From the NCBI RefSeq assembly GCF_014217335.1, contig NZ_CP060092.1, positions 3,489,501-3,553,500 of the forward strand: 64,000 nt of DNA, written 5' to 3'. Both the position numbers and the translations under genes were made by a program. This document shows positions 1-9,907 of the stretch, piece after piece. Numbering within the stretch: the first letter of the stretch is position 1; every line of letters starts with the position of its first letter. The DNA comes from Teredinibacter purpureus (lineage in GTDB: Bacteria > Pseudomonadota > Gammaproteobacteria > Pseudomonadales > Cellvibrionaceae). The notes under the pieces are model-generated. The model did no database searches, had not been told where the DNA came from, and saw nothing but the letters and a program-made list of their open reading frames with translations.

Positions 1-10
1 GAGGCGACGT

Positions 11-313
11 ATGAGAAATGATGATGTGCCAACCAAAGCCGTTGCACTATTTTATGATGGCCAACAAGCGCCAACAATTACGGCCAAAGGGTTTGGCGAA
101 CAAGGCGATGAGATTATCCGGCTTGCGCAAGACGCGGGTGTGCCCCTTTGTGACAACGGGCCGCTGGTAGAGCTGCTTACGCAACTAGAACTCGGTGATA
201 GTATTCCAGAGCAGGTCTACGTTGCGGTTGCTCATATCTTGGCGTTTGCCTACGATTTACAATTTAGTCGCCCACAAGAGCCAAACGACGGAAATAGCCA
301 CGCCCCCTATTAA
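11..313 (+). CDS. FlhB-like C-terminal domain protein (EscU/YscU/HrcU family)
   Basis: A 100-residue protein that matches only the cytoplasmic C-terminal domain of the flagellar/type III export switch protein FlhB. The stretch KAVALFYDGQQAPTITAKG followed by GVPLCDNGPLVELLTQLELGDSIPEQVYVAVAHILAFAY is the typical fold core. The transmembrane half and the NPTH autocleavage motif of full FlhB are absent, as in the stand-alone FlhB-like proteins found next to fliK-type genes. A GAGGCGAC stretch just before the ATG is a plausible ribosome site. The upstream partner lies outside the window. The family is clear; the role (substrate-switch accessory) is inferred. Confidence 0.85.
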   Translation: MRNDDVPTKAVALFYDGQQAPTITAKGFGEQGDEIIRLAQDAGVPLCDNGPLVELLTQLELGDSIPEQVYVAVAHILAFAYDLQFSRPQEPNDGNSHAPY

Positions 314-382
314 ACGCTATAATCCGCGCCGAAATTCTACGGCGCTAAGACGCTAGCACACACCAACTCTAGGGATAATTTC

Positions 383-667
383 ATGTTAGATGTAAACGAA
401 TATTTTGACGGAAAAGTGAAATCAATTGCATTTAAAACGGCATCTTTACCTGCAACCGTAGGTGTTATGGCTGCTGGAGAGTACACTTTCGGCACCGATT
501 GCCGCGAAATAATGACCGTTGTGAGCGGCGAACTAATCGTAAAACTGCCGGGCCGAGATCACTGGCAAACCTTTATCTCAGGCCAAACGTTTGAAGTAGA
601 AGCGAATACAAATTTTGATTTAAAAGTAAGTGTCGACACCGCTTATCTATGTCAATACGACCGCTAA
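383..667 (+). CDS. ppnP: pyrimidine/purine nucleoside phosphorylase
   Basis: A 94-residue single-domain cupin of the PpnP/YaiE (DUF1255) family, which phosphorolyses nucleosides to a free base and ribose-1-phosphate in the cytosol. Hallmarks are the N-terminal [14 protein letters not shown] and the central [12 protein letters not shown] with [16 protein letters not shown], ending in AYLCQYDR. Length matches the family. It stands alone about 70 bases after the FlhB-like gene and converges with the histidine kinase gene. Confidence 0.93.
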   Translation: MLDVNEYFDGKVKSIAFKTASLPATVGVMAAGEYTFGTDCREIMTVVSGELIVKLPGRDHWQTFISGQTFEVEANTNFDLKVSVDTAYLCQYDR

Positions 668-682
668 TTTTTACACCCTATT

Positions 683-2119
683 CTAGACAGCGGGTGTCTC
701 TATAGAGGTTTGCGGCAGTACCACCGTAAAGGTGCTGCCCTTCCCGTAATCACTGTCTACCGTTATATTTCCGTCTAGCACCTGAATCAATTCACTTACC
801 AACGCCAACCCTAGCCCAGTGCCTTGTATACCACGGTTCTGCGTTTCTCTTACTTGCTGATACTCCTTAAAGAGCAGCGAAAGCTGATCCATGGGAATAC
901 CTACACCGGTATCCGTTACACTTATCGTAAACGTATTGCCGTTATCAGAACACTCAATTGTTGCACTCACACGCCCTTTTTTCGTGTATTTAATGGCATT
1001 AGAAATTAGATTAACCAAAATTTGCCGTACTTTTCTGCGGTCACTCGTAACATTAAGATTAGGGGTACACCGGATCATATAATCGAGATTTTTTGCGTCG
1101 GCCAAATAACTCATTTGCTCGTTGATATCCGCTACAACCGAATCTACCTGGAAATCCTCAATTTCGGCCGTCATTTTACCCGCCTCGATTTTTGATATAT
1201 CGAGTGTGTCCGAAATAAGTTCATTTAATTGCATTCCACCAATTTTTATACCTCGCAACGCCCGCTTATCTTTATCGGTCATGCGCTCATCTGCACGGCA
1301 TAAAATTAGATCGGAATAACCTATAATCGCGTTTAGTGGGGTGCGTAATTCATGTATCATTTTCGCGTAAAAATCACGCCTCGCTTGCGCCCTCGTCACT
1401 TGCGCCTGCTGCTGAGCGATTCGCCTTTCCGTTGCGTTAAAAGCGTACCCAATGACGGTGGTACCACTTTTTTCTTCTAATGGATAAAAATTCCAGCTAA
1501 ACCAATATCCATCTACCTCTACATCAATGTGTGTAGTGCTGACATTATCAAAGCAACAATGCCGACAAAAAATATTTAATTCCGGCGGGAATATTTTAGC
1601 GTTCCCTTTGCCATCAAAACCATGTGCCAGCAATAATTCTTGCATCGCACGGTTTCCGAATAACATTTGCCCTTCATGGTCAAACTCAGCGATTGCGCCC
1701 GGACTTTTCTCTACGAAACCAGCAAACTTAGTAAGCTCTTCATAATTATGTTGCTGATATCTATTTTCGAAAAAGCTAACGATACGATGGCATTCAGACT
1801 CCACAGGTGAAACCATCACACGATAATCAACACCCACATACTCACCATTATTGGCCAACCAATAGGCAGACGTCATAACGTTTAAGTGAATATCGCTCTG
1901 CGCCATTAGCACGCAGTCTTTAGCGTCATGATGAGTCTCACGAGAATGTACACACAGTAGATCGTGTATATGCTTACCGATTGTACCGACCGAATCCCAA
2001 CCCAATACTGTTGTGGCATAATCAGACAACCAAAGAATATAACCATTTTCATCTAAAGCAATTAAGCCGTCTGGCCATTGCTGTAAAATATTTTTAGCTT
2101 CTTGAAACGTTAACGTCAT
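683..2119 (-). CDS. PAS-domain sensor histidine kinase
   Basis: A 478-residue cytosolic kinase with no membrane segment. Two PAS-like regions occupy about residues 10-120 and 130-235. The dimerisation/phosphoacceptor helix has an H-box at MIHELRTPLNAIIGYS, followed by an N-box (LVNLISNAIKYT), G1 (DTGVGI) and G2 (GTGLGLAL) of the HATPase domain. There is no receiver domain, so a separate response regulator is expected. Its ATG overlaps the stop of the upstream HD-GYP gene by four bases, so the two are co-translated and probably act in one c-di-GMP-linked pathway (inference). The sensed signal is unknown; the PAS regions could bind a cofactor or ligand. Confidence 0.9.
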   Translation of the reverse strand: MTLTFQEAKNILQQWPDGLIALDENGYILWLSDYATTVLGWDSVGTIGKHIHDLLCVHSRETHHDAKDCVLMAQSDIHLNVMTSAYWLANNGEYVGVDYRVMVSPVESECHRIVSFFENRYQQHNYEELTKFAGFVEKSPGAIAEFDHEGQMLFGNRAMQELLLAHGFDGKGNAKIFPPELNIFCRHCCFDNVSTTHIDVEVDGYWFSWNFYPLEEKSGTTVIGYAFNATERRIAQQQAQVTRAQARRDFYAKMIHELRTPLNAIIGYSDLILCRADERMTDKDKRALRGIKIGGMQLNELISDTLDISKIEAGKMTAEIEDFQVDSVVADINEQMSYLADAKNLDYMIRCTPNLNVTSDRRKVRQILVNLISNAIKYTKKGRVSATIECSDNGNTFTISVTDTGVGIPMDQLSLLFKEYQQVRETQNRGIQGTGLGLALVSELIQVLDGNITVDSDYGKGSTFTVVLPQTSIETPAV

Positions 2120-3408
2120 TCGAATACCGGTACCAATCGTCTTTCAGGATCATCTTTTAAATCACCAGGCAAAAGCAGCTCGCTAATTTTTCGGTGCTGA
2201 TTAGAGGGGTCGCGCAAATCTGCAACATAAGGTTCGCGTAGCGGCTTTTCGTTTTTATCGTAAATAATTCGAACAATTGGCTCTAAGTGTGTCTCGATAA
2301 ACACCTGCTCAATGACCGCTTTTTCAGTTGTAGTTAAACGCACGGCACTACTAACGGGGTACACACCAAGAATATTAATGAGTGCGGCCACTACCGTCGC
2401 ATCAAATTTCCCACTGTCTGCCTCGCGATACAAATAACGCAAAGCATTCGTCGGTAACATTCCCGGTTTGTCCTTCAGCTGATGTACACACTCATCATAA
2501 GTATCGACTACCGCTAATACCTTTGACGCTGAGTGCATCATATCACCACTAAGGCCTGCAGGATAACCGCTACCATCACAACGTTCATGGTGTTCACGAA
2601 TGATACGAACAACTAAACGCGGTAATGCTGAATGGCTCAGCATTTTCAATCCAATATCAAGATGAGAGTGAACAAGCTTTGTTTCAGTACCTACATAACG
2701 AGAACGCTTTCCCATCAAATTGAGGGGTAACTGCAACCAACCGCTATCGTGCAATAAAGCTGCGATAGCGAGCGCCCCACGCTCTTCTTCGCTTAACTTT
2801 AATGCAAGCGCCAGATTTAATGTTAAACAGAATACACTAAAGGCATGATCGACTATTTTTTTTGACTTTCGGCTTAAATGCACGAGGTTAAGTAGGGCTT
2901 GATTATTACGCTCAAGGCTATCCAATGTTTGATCTATTAACGGGAATAACGTATCGGCAGAGACAACCTTGCCACTTTCCAAATTAGCATTCAATATTTC
3001 AACCGTATTTTTAATCTCTGTTCGAATATTGACAGCTAACTTCATCTCTGCGGCTAACGCTAGAGTAGCATCTTGCGATACACCCTCGACTACCGCTGAC
3101 TTACTCTTTATCACCGACAATTTTTCAGGCGAAATAGAGCCCTCTCCACTACCCCCCCTACCCTTTTCCGATGTTAGCTCTTTGCCCTCGGGCGCGTCAG
3201 CAGACAACGAGACACGCCCCTTAGATAGATCAATTACAACTTTTTTTACGCCAGACTCTCGAAGCTTTACGACCTCTGTAACGCTTTTAATAAGACGGGT
3301 ATGCTTGAGAAACGGGCTATCAATCCAAGGAATATCAAGCTTAACCACGAACATTCCAGGCTGAAGCTGATTAATTGTTATAACTTGAGTACGTCTATTA
3401 TCGCTCAT
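2116..3408 (-). CDS. HD-GYP cyclic-di-GMP phosphodiesterase with DUF3391 N-terminus
   Basis: The start at 3408 is chosen because the residues upstream of MSDNRRTQ do not look like the family. An N-terminal DUF3391 domain (QLQPGMFVVKLDIPW, with a hydrophobic LIKSVTEVVKL segment) is followed by a low-complexity linker and a C-terminal HD-GYP domain. The HD pair (ALLHDSGW), HSHLDIG and the HHERCDGSGYPAGLSG signature are present. The usual Lys of HDxGK is Trp here. The family hydrolyses c-di-GMP. The stop overlaps the start of the histidine kinase (ATGA), forming a two-gene operon. Confidence 0.9.
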   Translation of the reverse strand: MSDNRRTQVITINQLQPGMFVVKLDIPWIDSPFLKHTRLIKSVTEVVKLRESGVKKVVIDLSKGRVSLSADAPEGKELTSEKGRGGSGEGSISPEKLSVIKSKSAVVEGVSQDATLALAAEMKLAVNIRTEIKNTVEILNANLESGKVVSADTLFPLIDQTLDSLERNNQALLNLVHLSRKSKKIVDHAFSVFCLTLNLALALKLSEEERGALAIAALLHDSGWLQLPLNLMGKRSRYVGTETKLVHSHLDIGLKMLSHSALPRLVVRIIREHHERCDGSGYPAGLSGDMMHSASKVLAVVDTYDECVHQLKDKPGMLPTNALRYLYREADSGKFDATVVAALINILGVYPVSSAVRLTTTEKAVIEQVFIETHLEPIVRIIYDKNEKPLREPYVADLRDPSNQHRKISELLLPGDLKDDPERRLVPVFE

Positions 3409-3540
3409 TAAACTTAATACTTGAATGAAGAGAGTGGGACACTGCTTTGCCCAACAAGTATAGATAGAGAATGGAATACCAACATAAAAAAACCCTGCCA
3501 TTTGGCGACGCTTTATTCTTAACAATACGCCCGCCACGCC

Positions 3541-3926
3541 GAAGCCCGTAGCACCTAGCGCAACGGCCTATCACCACTATTTAGCGTACGAGTAATTAGG
3601 CAGCAAAATCAACGCATGGAAGGCGAAGCAGTACCTGTTAACACGCAACAGTGCATTACGGAACAAACAAAGGCAAATCTCATGCCTAGTCGATACACTA
3701 CACGCTACGTTCTACAACGTTCGAAAATCACCAGCGCTATATGGGAGAACATTCTCTAGATGCATCGCCAATAAACCTAAAAAACAAAAGAAATAACGGC
3801 GCTAATCACGTATTATTGCGCAGTACGCTAGGCTAAGCGTTCATCGCGCAGGCACAACACCTCGATGCAGCAACGCTAATTCCGTACTCCCCAATCCTAC
3901 CTTCAATACCATCATAGATATCCCGC
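3541..3926. other. intergenic region between divergent genes
   Basis: About 385 bases between the divergently read HD-GYP and TrmK-like genes. It should hold both promoters. No convincing coding frame or RNA fold was found. Confidence 0.4.
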
Positions 3927-4634
3927 ATGGACGATAAAATCATCAGACGTTTAGGCCAACGCCTAAATCATATTTTTCAGTGGATAAACTCTGCAAATAC
4001 TTACAGCACTATTTGGGATATATGCTGTGATCACGGCCGGTTGGGGCTGCACTTACATCAACGCTTTCCTACAACACATATTCATCTCGTTGATAAAGTG
4101 GCTTCTATCATAAACACGCTAGAAACAGATTACGCAAGCCTAAACGACGGGCGCCTGCACTTTATAGCCGCAGATGCAACCCGCTTGTCGCTTCCGGCCG
4201 AGCAACGCTCATTAGTTATCATTGCTGGTGTTGGAGGACAAAACTTACAGGCCATATTAAAAGGTATTATCGACCGATTGAAAAAAGGCTCAGCCGTTGA
4301 ATTTATTCTTAGCCCCAATTCACATACCTTTGAATTACGTTCTTTTCTACGCGAACAACATTTCACGTTAATTGAGGAAAGTTTTGTCACAGAGAAAAAC
4401 TTTAGCCACGAACACCTATGGCTTCGTTACCATTGCGGAAGATCGCCCGCCCAACTAAACACTGAATCGTTTCAACCCGTCACCATAATCGGTGATTCGC
4501 TGTGGCGGGACATGTCCAACATCAAACGCACGTATATACACAAACTAATACGGCACTACGAACGCATGCAAGCGAATCGCGACTGTCCCTATGCCGAGGT
4601 AGCCCTTAACGCCTATAAAAAAATAATTCAGTAA
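3927..4634 (+). CDS. TrmK-like tRNA (adenine-N1)-methyltransferase
   Basis: A 235-residue class I SAM-dependent methyltransferase of the TrmK (DUF633) family, which methylates N1 of A22 in tRNA. Motif I appears as IWDICCDHGRLGLHL, the acidic strand end as HLVDK, and the family-specific block as VIIAGVGGQNLQAIL with LSPNSHTFELRSFL. These match the proteobacterial branch of the family. It stands alone. The exact substrate in this organism is inferred from the family only. Confidence 0.85.
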   Translation: MDDKIIRRLGQRLNHIFQWINSANTYSTIWDICCDHGRLGLHLHQRFPTTHIHLVDKVASIINTLETDYASLNDGRLHFIAADATRLSLPAEQRSLVIIAGVGGQNLQAILKGIIDRLKKGSAVEFILSPNSHTFELRSFLREQHFTLIEESFVTEKNFSHEHLWLRYHCGRSPAQLNTESFQPVTIIGDSLWRDMSNIKRTYIHKLIRHYERMQANRDCPYAEVALNAYKKIIQ

Positions 4635-5051
4635 AAACCAACAATTGGCGAAAGCCCTAGAGTACCAATAAATTCTTATTATTTTAATTCCAGCGTATAG
4701 GTTCGCGAGCAAAAATTAAACGCGGGGCCTCCTGCAAACCGATTATCGTCCACGCGTATAACATAAGTACGGCCTAACCTATCGTGAAGAAAATTGCCCG
4801 AGAGAAAGCAATTAAAAAACCACGTAACTTTTGTGGACACACATAAAATGGCGAAGCTCACCCCACACCCTGAACATCTCGATTAACAACCCTCAACCCC
4901 AATAGTTTTTTCCCGAGACTGGTCTGCCAAACAGAACATTCCATCAACCAATACATCAGTAGCATACATCGGTCTGCTAGAAGCGCGGCGAGGCCAAACA
5001 GCGCACTCGACATAAGTATCCCATTAAAAAAAGCCCTTTATTGTAGAAAAA
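4635..5051. other. probable decayed region
   Basis: No well supported gene. A minus-strand frame (4679-4861) reads like the C-terminal end of a protein (GRTYVIRVDDNRFAGGP) but has no credible start or family. Together with the Hsp70 remnant to the right, this suggests a locus losing its genes. Confidence 0.3.
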
Positions 5052-5228
5052 TCAGCGCCAACGCTGACAGTTCAAGCGCACTAAATTGCGTTTAGCTAAC
5101 ACGATTTTACCCACCATTACTTTTCCATTATCATCTAAACCAACAACAGAAGGGGTTATCCCTTCGCCCAAGCGGTTAGGGATAAGCCAACGCCCTCCTC
5201 CTACAAAATCTATACCGATAATCGCCAT
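5052..5228 (-). pseudogene. remnant of an Hsp70-family chaperone N-terminus (DnaK/HscC-like)
   Basis: A 58-codon frame begins MAIIGIDF and continues LIPNRLGEGITPSVVGLDDN and then GKVMVGK, which is the order and spacing of the first 55 residues of HscC/DnaK-type Hsp70 proteins. The nucleotide-binding LGTTNS phosphate loop that should follow GID is missing, replaced by a short GGGRW stretch. The frame stops after about 58 residues, and no further Hsp70 sequence follows on the minus strand. A purine-rich ribosome site precedes the VIT gene on the other strand, so the two are unrelated. It is called a pseudogene because both an internal deletion and a large C-terminal loss are visible. Confidence 0.6.
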
Positions 5229-5349
5229 TTCGTCCCAAGCGCCAAACTAGCTTTAAAAAAGTGGTGTAGTGTAGCAAAATTAGACAATATTTCAGCCAAG
5301 GTGAATATACCTTCACAAGAGAAAGCCGACCATCATAGGGAAAATACGC

Positions 5350-8300
5350 ATGGCGAATATACTGCACACGTTTGGAATTGCTTTAGGGGTAATGTTAGGG
5401 GTATTGGGCTCGGTACAAGCCTACGCACAAACAGATCACCTCATTGGCCGCTGGGCTCTCAGCACCCCAACCGACGAGCATAATATTACAGCTCTACAAT
5501 TTGAGCCCGGCAATCGAATCATTATTGAGCAAATTGATGGAGACGAGCATTACCGAGAAACCTATCGATATTCGGCGGAGAAAGAGCATCTTTTCATAGA
5601 AAACGACTATGACAACCCGGCCATTTACTCGATTTCCAAGAACACATTAACATTGCTTTACGACGACGAAACACTCGTACTTGAGCGTAAAAAGCACAGC
5701 CGATATTACCAAACCATTGCCATAAATGGTTACAATCAAGGTATTCAAATAGAAAAACTGAACCTTAACGTCACTATTGACGGTTCCCTAGCCTCTACTG
5801 TAGCAACCTACACGCTACGCAATCTTTATCGGAGCGACACAGAAGCTTACATTAATCTTCCCATTGCAGACGGCGCAATAGTGACAGGATACGCACTGGA
5901 TATTGACGGTGAAATGACGAATGCCGTTGCAGTTGAAAAAAATAAAGCCCGAGAGGCATTCGAAGAAATACAGGACCAACAAATTGATCCGGGCATTCTT
6001 GAATATACCCGAGGGAATCGCTTTACAACGGAAGTTTATCCCGTGCCCGGAGGCGGTACTCGCACAATCACACTTACGTCAACAGAGATACTAAAACGAC
6101 AATTAAATGGCTCTCTGCTCTATCAATTTCCTACCGAATTGCTAGACCCCTCAACTGAAATCAATCTTCATATTCGCACAGAGCGTCCAAAAAAATTGCC
6201 GCAACTTATTACTCACCCCTTTCCTCGACAAATACTTTCATCAAGGTCTGGGCAACATCACAATATTATTAAGGCAACATTACAGCAAGACAGTGCAAGA
6301 GTTTCACAGCTAGAAACAACTAAACTGCGCATCTACCCCCGCAGGAATGCTCGCTGGTCTCATACACTTAAAGACGATGCACTCTATGTAAAGGGTGAAA
6401 TTAACGTTAACGTAGCTTTACTTGACCGCGTAGAAAAAATAGATTCCCTGTTAATTATTTGGGATAGCTCCCTTTCAATGGAAAACAGCCATAATGAAAA
6501 AATAGCAACGTTAAAATCACTTTTAAAAAACATCAAAAAACGAAAACCCAAGCCAACCGAACTTCAATTACATCGGTTTTCGGCCACCAACTCCCCATTA
6601 GAAACGTTTCCCTTTAACGAAAAAGGTATTATTGCATTATTCAAGCGATTATCAGAGGTACCCTATGACGGGGCTAGCCACCTTCAGGGCGCACTCACTG
6701 CCGCCAATACCTCCAGCGCAGATATTGCATTATTGTTTAGCGATGGCCTATCGACACTCGGTAACGAAGAATTGCCCGCGGTTAAAATGCCAACTTACCC
6801 CATTCTTTGTAACACGAAATTACATGAGGCAATTCTTAGGAATATTGCGCACGAATCACGAGGCGTAGTGCTCGACACCAATCGTTACTCTCCCAAAAAA
6901 CTGGCTCAATCACTCGGCGTTCTTGCCCCCAAACTTCGCCCAGCCTCCACCAATACCGAGTGGCTAACCCATTTTGATTATAACGGCCGTTACACGTTAA
7001 AAATTTACGCAAAAGCAACAGGTGATAACGCAATATCCGAACTCACAACGCGAGTAACGTCCGATCACTCTATTAATATTGATCAAACGCCACAGTCCGA
7101 GACGGCTCTGCAGAACTTCACGACTGCATGGCTAAACCAACACATGGCTAACCCTAAACGAAACGAGCACCACATTAGAGATTTTGGATTAAAGCACGGG
7201 CTAGTGACACCGTATACAAGTTTGATTGTACTAGAGGACATTAATGACTATGTTTTTTATGGCGTTCGGCCACCGCATAACATTTATAATGCGCAGCAAT
7301 ACGAGACTCTACGACAGGAGCTGCTCGACTCGCAGAAAAATGAACCCAGTCAAGATACCGTTATAATGCAGTATCTACTAGACGCTTGGAGCCAGCGTGC
7401 AAAATGGTGGCATCAAGCAAAACCAATCTCTATAAAAAAAGCGCTATCACTTTTATCCCAAAAGCCCTGCACCCACAACTGTAACGCTTTGGGTTTTGAT
7501 CATGAGAATAGTTTAGTCGAAGAGGTTTGGGTTACTGGAATGCGCGCTAGCGATAACCCCAATGATGCCAACAACACCATTAATTTAACACCTTGGGCCC
7601 CCAATGCACCTTACTTAACCCCACTGAAGGCAGTAGCCCCACCACTGATTTACGAGCAGTACCTTAAACTAAGAGAAAATTACCGTGAAAGCCCAACATT
7701 TTACATGGACGTAAGCCACTACCTATTACAACTGCAACGCCCACAAGAAGCCTTCCTTGTAATATCCAACATTCTGGAGATTCACCCTGAGAATGCAGGA
7801 ATGGAACGCATGGTCGCATACAATTTAATACAATCTAATGAACTGACTACTGCGCTGGTAGTTCTCGAACATATTGCACAAATTGCCCCACATCAACCTG
7901 CTAGCTGGAGAGATCTCGCATTAACCTGGGAAGCCATAGGCCGCCACTCATCTGACATTAGCGCACTAGCAAACGCCGTAGAATATTACCTGCGTGTTAT
8001 TCTGGGCCCATGGGAGGCCGAAAACTATATGCGCATTACCGCGTTAACTGAGCTCAACCACCTACTCAACCTACACCCCTCTCTTAGAAAAAACGCGCAA
8101 AGGTTGGACGACACTCTACTTGAGAATTTTGAACTCGATATACGTATAGTGCTGTCTTGGAACTCGAGAAACGCCGACCTTGATTTATGGATTGAAGAAC
8201 CCAGCAAAGAAGATGTACATTATGGCAACCCCGTCAGCGTTGCTCACGGTTATCTACCCTTCGATGCCATTGATGGCTTCGGGCCAGAGGAATACCTCAC

Positions 8301-8502
8301 TCGCTTCGCAATGCCAGGACAATACAAAATTGAAACGAGCTTCTACAGTGAAAACCAGATCGAATATTTTGGGCCGGTTACAGCAACCCTCGATGTTTAC
8401 ACTCATTACGGCCGAGCAAACGAAACACACCGCACAATAACACTGCATATTGAAGAACCTGGCGATAACATACCACTGGGGGATATCGAGTTTTTTCACT
8501 GA
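5350..8502 (+). CDS. large exported protein with VIT, von Willebrand A, TPR-like and DUF2135-like domains
   Basis: A 1050-residue protein. A signal peptide ends near AYA (about residue 26). A beta-rich segment (30-115) precedes a VIT domain (about 118-250, with EKNKAREAFEEI and GNRFTTEVYPVPGGGTR). A vWA domain (about 365-540) has the metal-site motif DSSLS and a later SDGLSTLG. A helical TPR-like part lies around 780-880 and a C-terminal DUF2135/YfaP-like beta domain (WNSRNADLDLWIEEP) near 910-1050. VIT-vWA proteins of this layout are usually periplasmic or surface proteins. No LPXTG or PEP-CTERM tail is present. The function is unknown; metal-dependent protein binding is inferred from the vWA site. 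Confidence 0.85.
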   Translation: MANILHTFGIALGVMLGVLGSVQAYAQTDHLIGRWALSTPTDEHNITALQFEPGNRIIIEQIDGDEHYRETYRYSAEKEHLFIENDYDNPAIYSISKNTLTLLYDDETLVLERKKHSRYYQTIAINGYNQGIQIEKLNLNVTIDGSLASTVATYTLRNLYRSDTEAYINLPIADGAIVTGYALDIDGEMTNAVAVEKNKAREAFEEIQDQQIDPGILEYTRGNRFTTEVYPVPGGGTRTITLTSTEILKRQLNGSLLYQFPTELLDPSTEINLHIRTERPKKLPQLITHPFPRQILSSRSGQHHNIIKATLQQDSARVSQLETTKLRIYPRRNARWSHTLKDDALYVKGEINVNVALLDRVEKIDSLLIIWDSSLSMENSHNEKIATLKSLLKNIKKRKPKPTELQLHRFSATNSPLETFPFNEKGIIALFKRLSEVPYDGASHLQGALTAANTSSADIALLFSDGLSTLGNEELPAVKMPTYPILCNTKLHEAILRNIAHESRGVVLDTNRYSPKKLAQSLGVLAPKLRPASTNTEWLTHFDYNGRYTLKIYAKATGDNAISELTTRVTSDHSINIDQTPQSETALQNFTTAWLNQHMANPKRNEHHIRDFGLKHGLVTPYTSLIVLEDINDYVFYGVRPPHNIYNAQQYETLRQELLDSQKNEPSQDTVIMQYLLDAWSQRAKWWHQAKPISIKKALSLLSQKPCTHNCNALGFDHENSLVEEVWVTGMRASDNPNDANNTINLTPWAPNAPYLTPLKAVAPPLIYEQYLKLRENYRESPTFYMDVSHYLLQLQRPQEAFLVISNILEIHPENAGMERMVAYNLIQSNELTTALVVLEHIAQIAPHQPASWRDLALTWEAIGRHSSDISALANAVEYYLRVILGPWEAENYMRITALTELNHLLNLHPSLRKNAQRLDDTLLENFELDIRIVLSWNSRNADLDLWIEEPSKEDVHYGNPVSVAHGYLPFDAIDGFGPEEYLTRFAMPGQYKIETSFYSENQIEYFGPVTATLDVYTHYGRANETHRTITLHIEEPGDNIPLGDIEFFH

Positions 8503-8521
8503 CCTTCTATTACAAATAAAA

Positions 8522-8555
8522 AAAGCCTCGACACCATAGTGCCGAGGCTTTTTAG
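8522..8555. terminator. bidirectional Rho-independent terminator
   Basis: A stem of AAAAGCCTCG with CGAGGCTTTT around a short loop, flanked by A and T runs on both sides. It lies between the convergent VIT/vWA and PEP-CTERM genes and can serve both. Confidence 0.85.
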
Positions 8556-8574
8556 AAAGAACCGTTCTATTGTA

Positions 8575-9162
8575 TTAAGATATTTTTCGTTTACGTGACA
8601 CAATCAAACCCGCCAACCCAATTAACATTAAACCGAAAGATCCTGGTTCGGCGACATCTATCGCGCCGGTTGTAACCGTCACATTATCTAAAATGGTATT
8701 ACCTTCAATTTGAGAGCCGGTTGTATAAAACGTGAAACCAGACACGCCATTGCCCGACACCACGGAAAAGGTATCAAAACTTGAACCACTACCCACCGAA
8801 ACAATCTCATTTAAAACACTAACACCCGAAATATCGAATACCTCTACCGAAAGACCCGAGATGTAGGTTGACACATCGAAAGATAATGACATGATACTTG
8901 CACCAAACACAGCGTCAAACACAAGCTCAACGGTATCGGTACCTCTTACGCCATCACCATCATCCATCCATACGCCGTAATTGTTTCCTCGCAACGTATG
9001 CTCATCTCCGTAATAATTGTGTAAATTACTGTTCTGCCCTAACCATTCATTCTCCCATGCTGGAAAAGCGTCTTCAAAACCCTCAGTTAATACAGCCGCT
9101 TGTGCTTGAACGGCTACCAGAAATAATACGAATAAAGCGCCAATAGCGGTAATCTTTTTCAT
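8575..9162 (-). CDS. PEP-CTERM sorting-domain exported protein
   Basis: The start at 9162 (MKKITAIGALFVLFL) gives a clean signal peptide ending at AQA; the longer frame adds 15 unlikely residues. The mature part is a beta-rich domain (GFEDAFPAWENEW near the front) resembling other PEP-CTERM exoproteins. The C-terminus has the full sorting signal: VAEPGS, a hydrophobic helix FGLMLIGLAGLIV, then SRKRK. Such proteins are processed by exosortase, usually with an exopolysaccharide locus that is not in this window. The exact role is unknown. Confidence 0.88.
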   Translation of the reverse strand: MKKITAIGALFVLFLVAVQAQAAVLTEGFEDAFPAWENEWLGQNSNLHNYYGDEHTLRGNNYGVWMDDGDGVRGTDTVELVFDAVFGASIMSLSFDVSTYISGLSVEVFDISGVSVLNEIVSVGSGSSFDTFSVVSGNGVSGFTFYTTGSQIEGNTILDNVTVTTGAIDVAEPGSFGLMLIGLAGLIVSRKRKIS

Positions 9163-9207
9163 GCCCAGATATCCATTTAAGTTATAAAAACTGCATCTGA
9201 TATCCAT

Positions 9208-9907
9208 AAAGCATTATTCGGGCCAATATTAAGATCGCCGTATTCAGTGGGCGAGAGACGCATCACACTTTGTTAAAGTTAATTATTTCGACGGTATTAA
9301 CCCTTTAATGTATAACCCTATAGTACCTATTGAGCCCTAAGACTATAGAACCAATTTAATCTTGTAAAAATAGACTGCGGATCAACCGATACGAGCATAA
9401 TTTATACATATTGCGGAGTTACCCATTTAAACGATGGAAAAACAACCTATTTTTTTCACTTAAAGATAAGGCAATAGTGTTAAATTTTATGACACCCACG
9501 CCCCCCCCAACAGACTACCGGTTTATTCGATAGCGCATTTTATTACCCGCACTACACACCCTTGCAACACAAACACTAGCCGACAGTACAACACGCGCAA
9601 TTGGGTAACACGGCTATTTACTCACGCCAAAGTCGCGTAAGCAGACGGTTATGAAAACATCGTTACTGAAAAACGTGCACCAAATTTCCTGGGACGCCTT
9701 ACCATTATTAAGACGAAACAATGAAACATTCTGCGACAAATTTTCGAACAAATAAATACACTATATTTTTATTAAAAATAAGTGTCGCCACAATGATTTT
9801 AATTTAGGTTTAAAAAAATATTTTATATATGGTGCACGGGTTAACTCAGTTGCTTTGGAAAATAGTTAACTTAACTTCACTATTTATAACAAAATACAGG
9901 ACCCAAC
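9208..9907. other. long AT-rich intergenic region
   Basis: About 700 bases between divergent genes. No supported frame was seen. An AT-rich stretch at 9770-9830 and a purine-rich AGGACCC site just before 9908 suggest the promoter and ribosome site of the CBM2-vWA gene. Confidence 0.4.
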
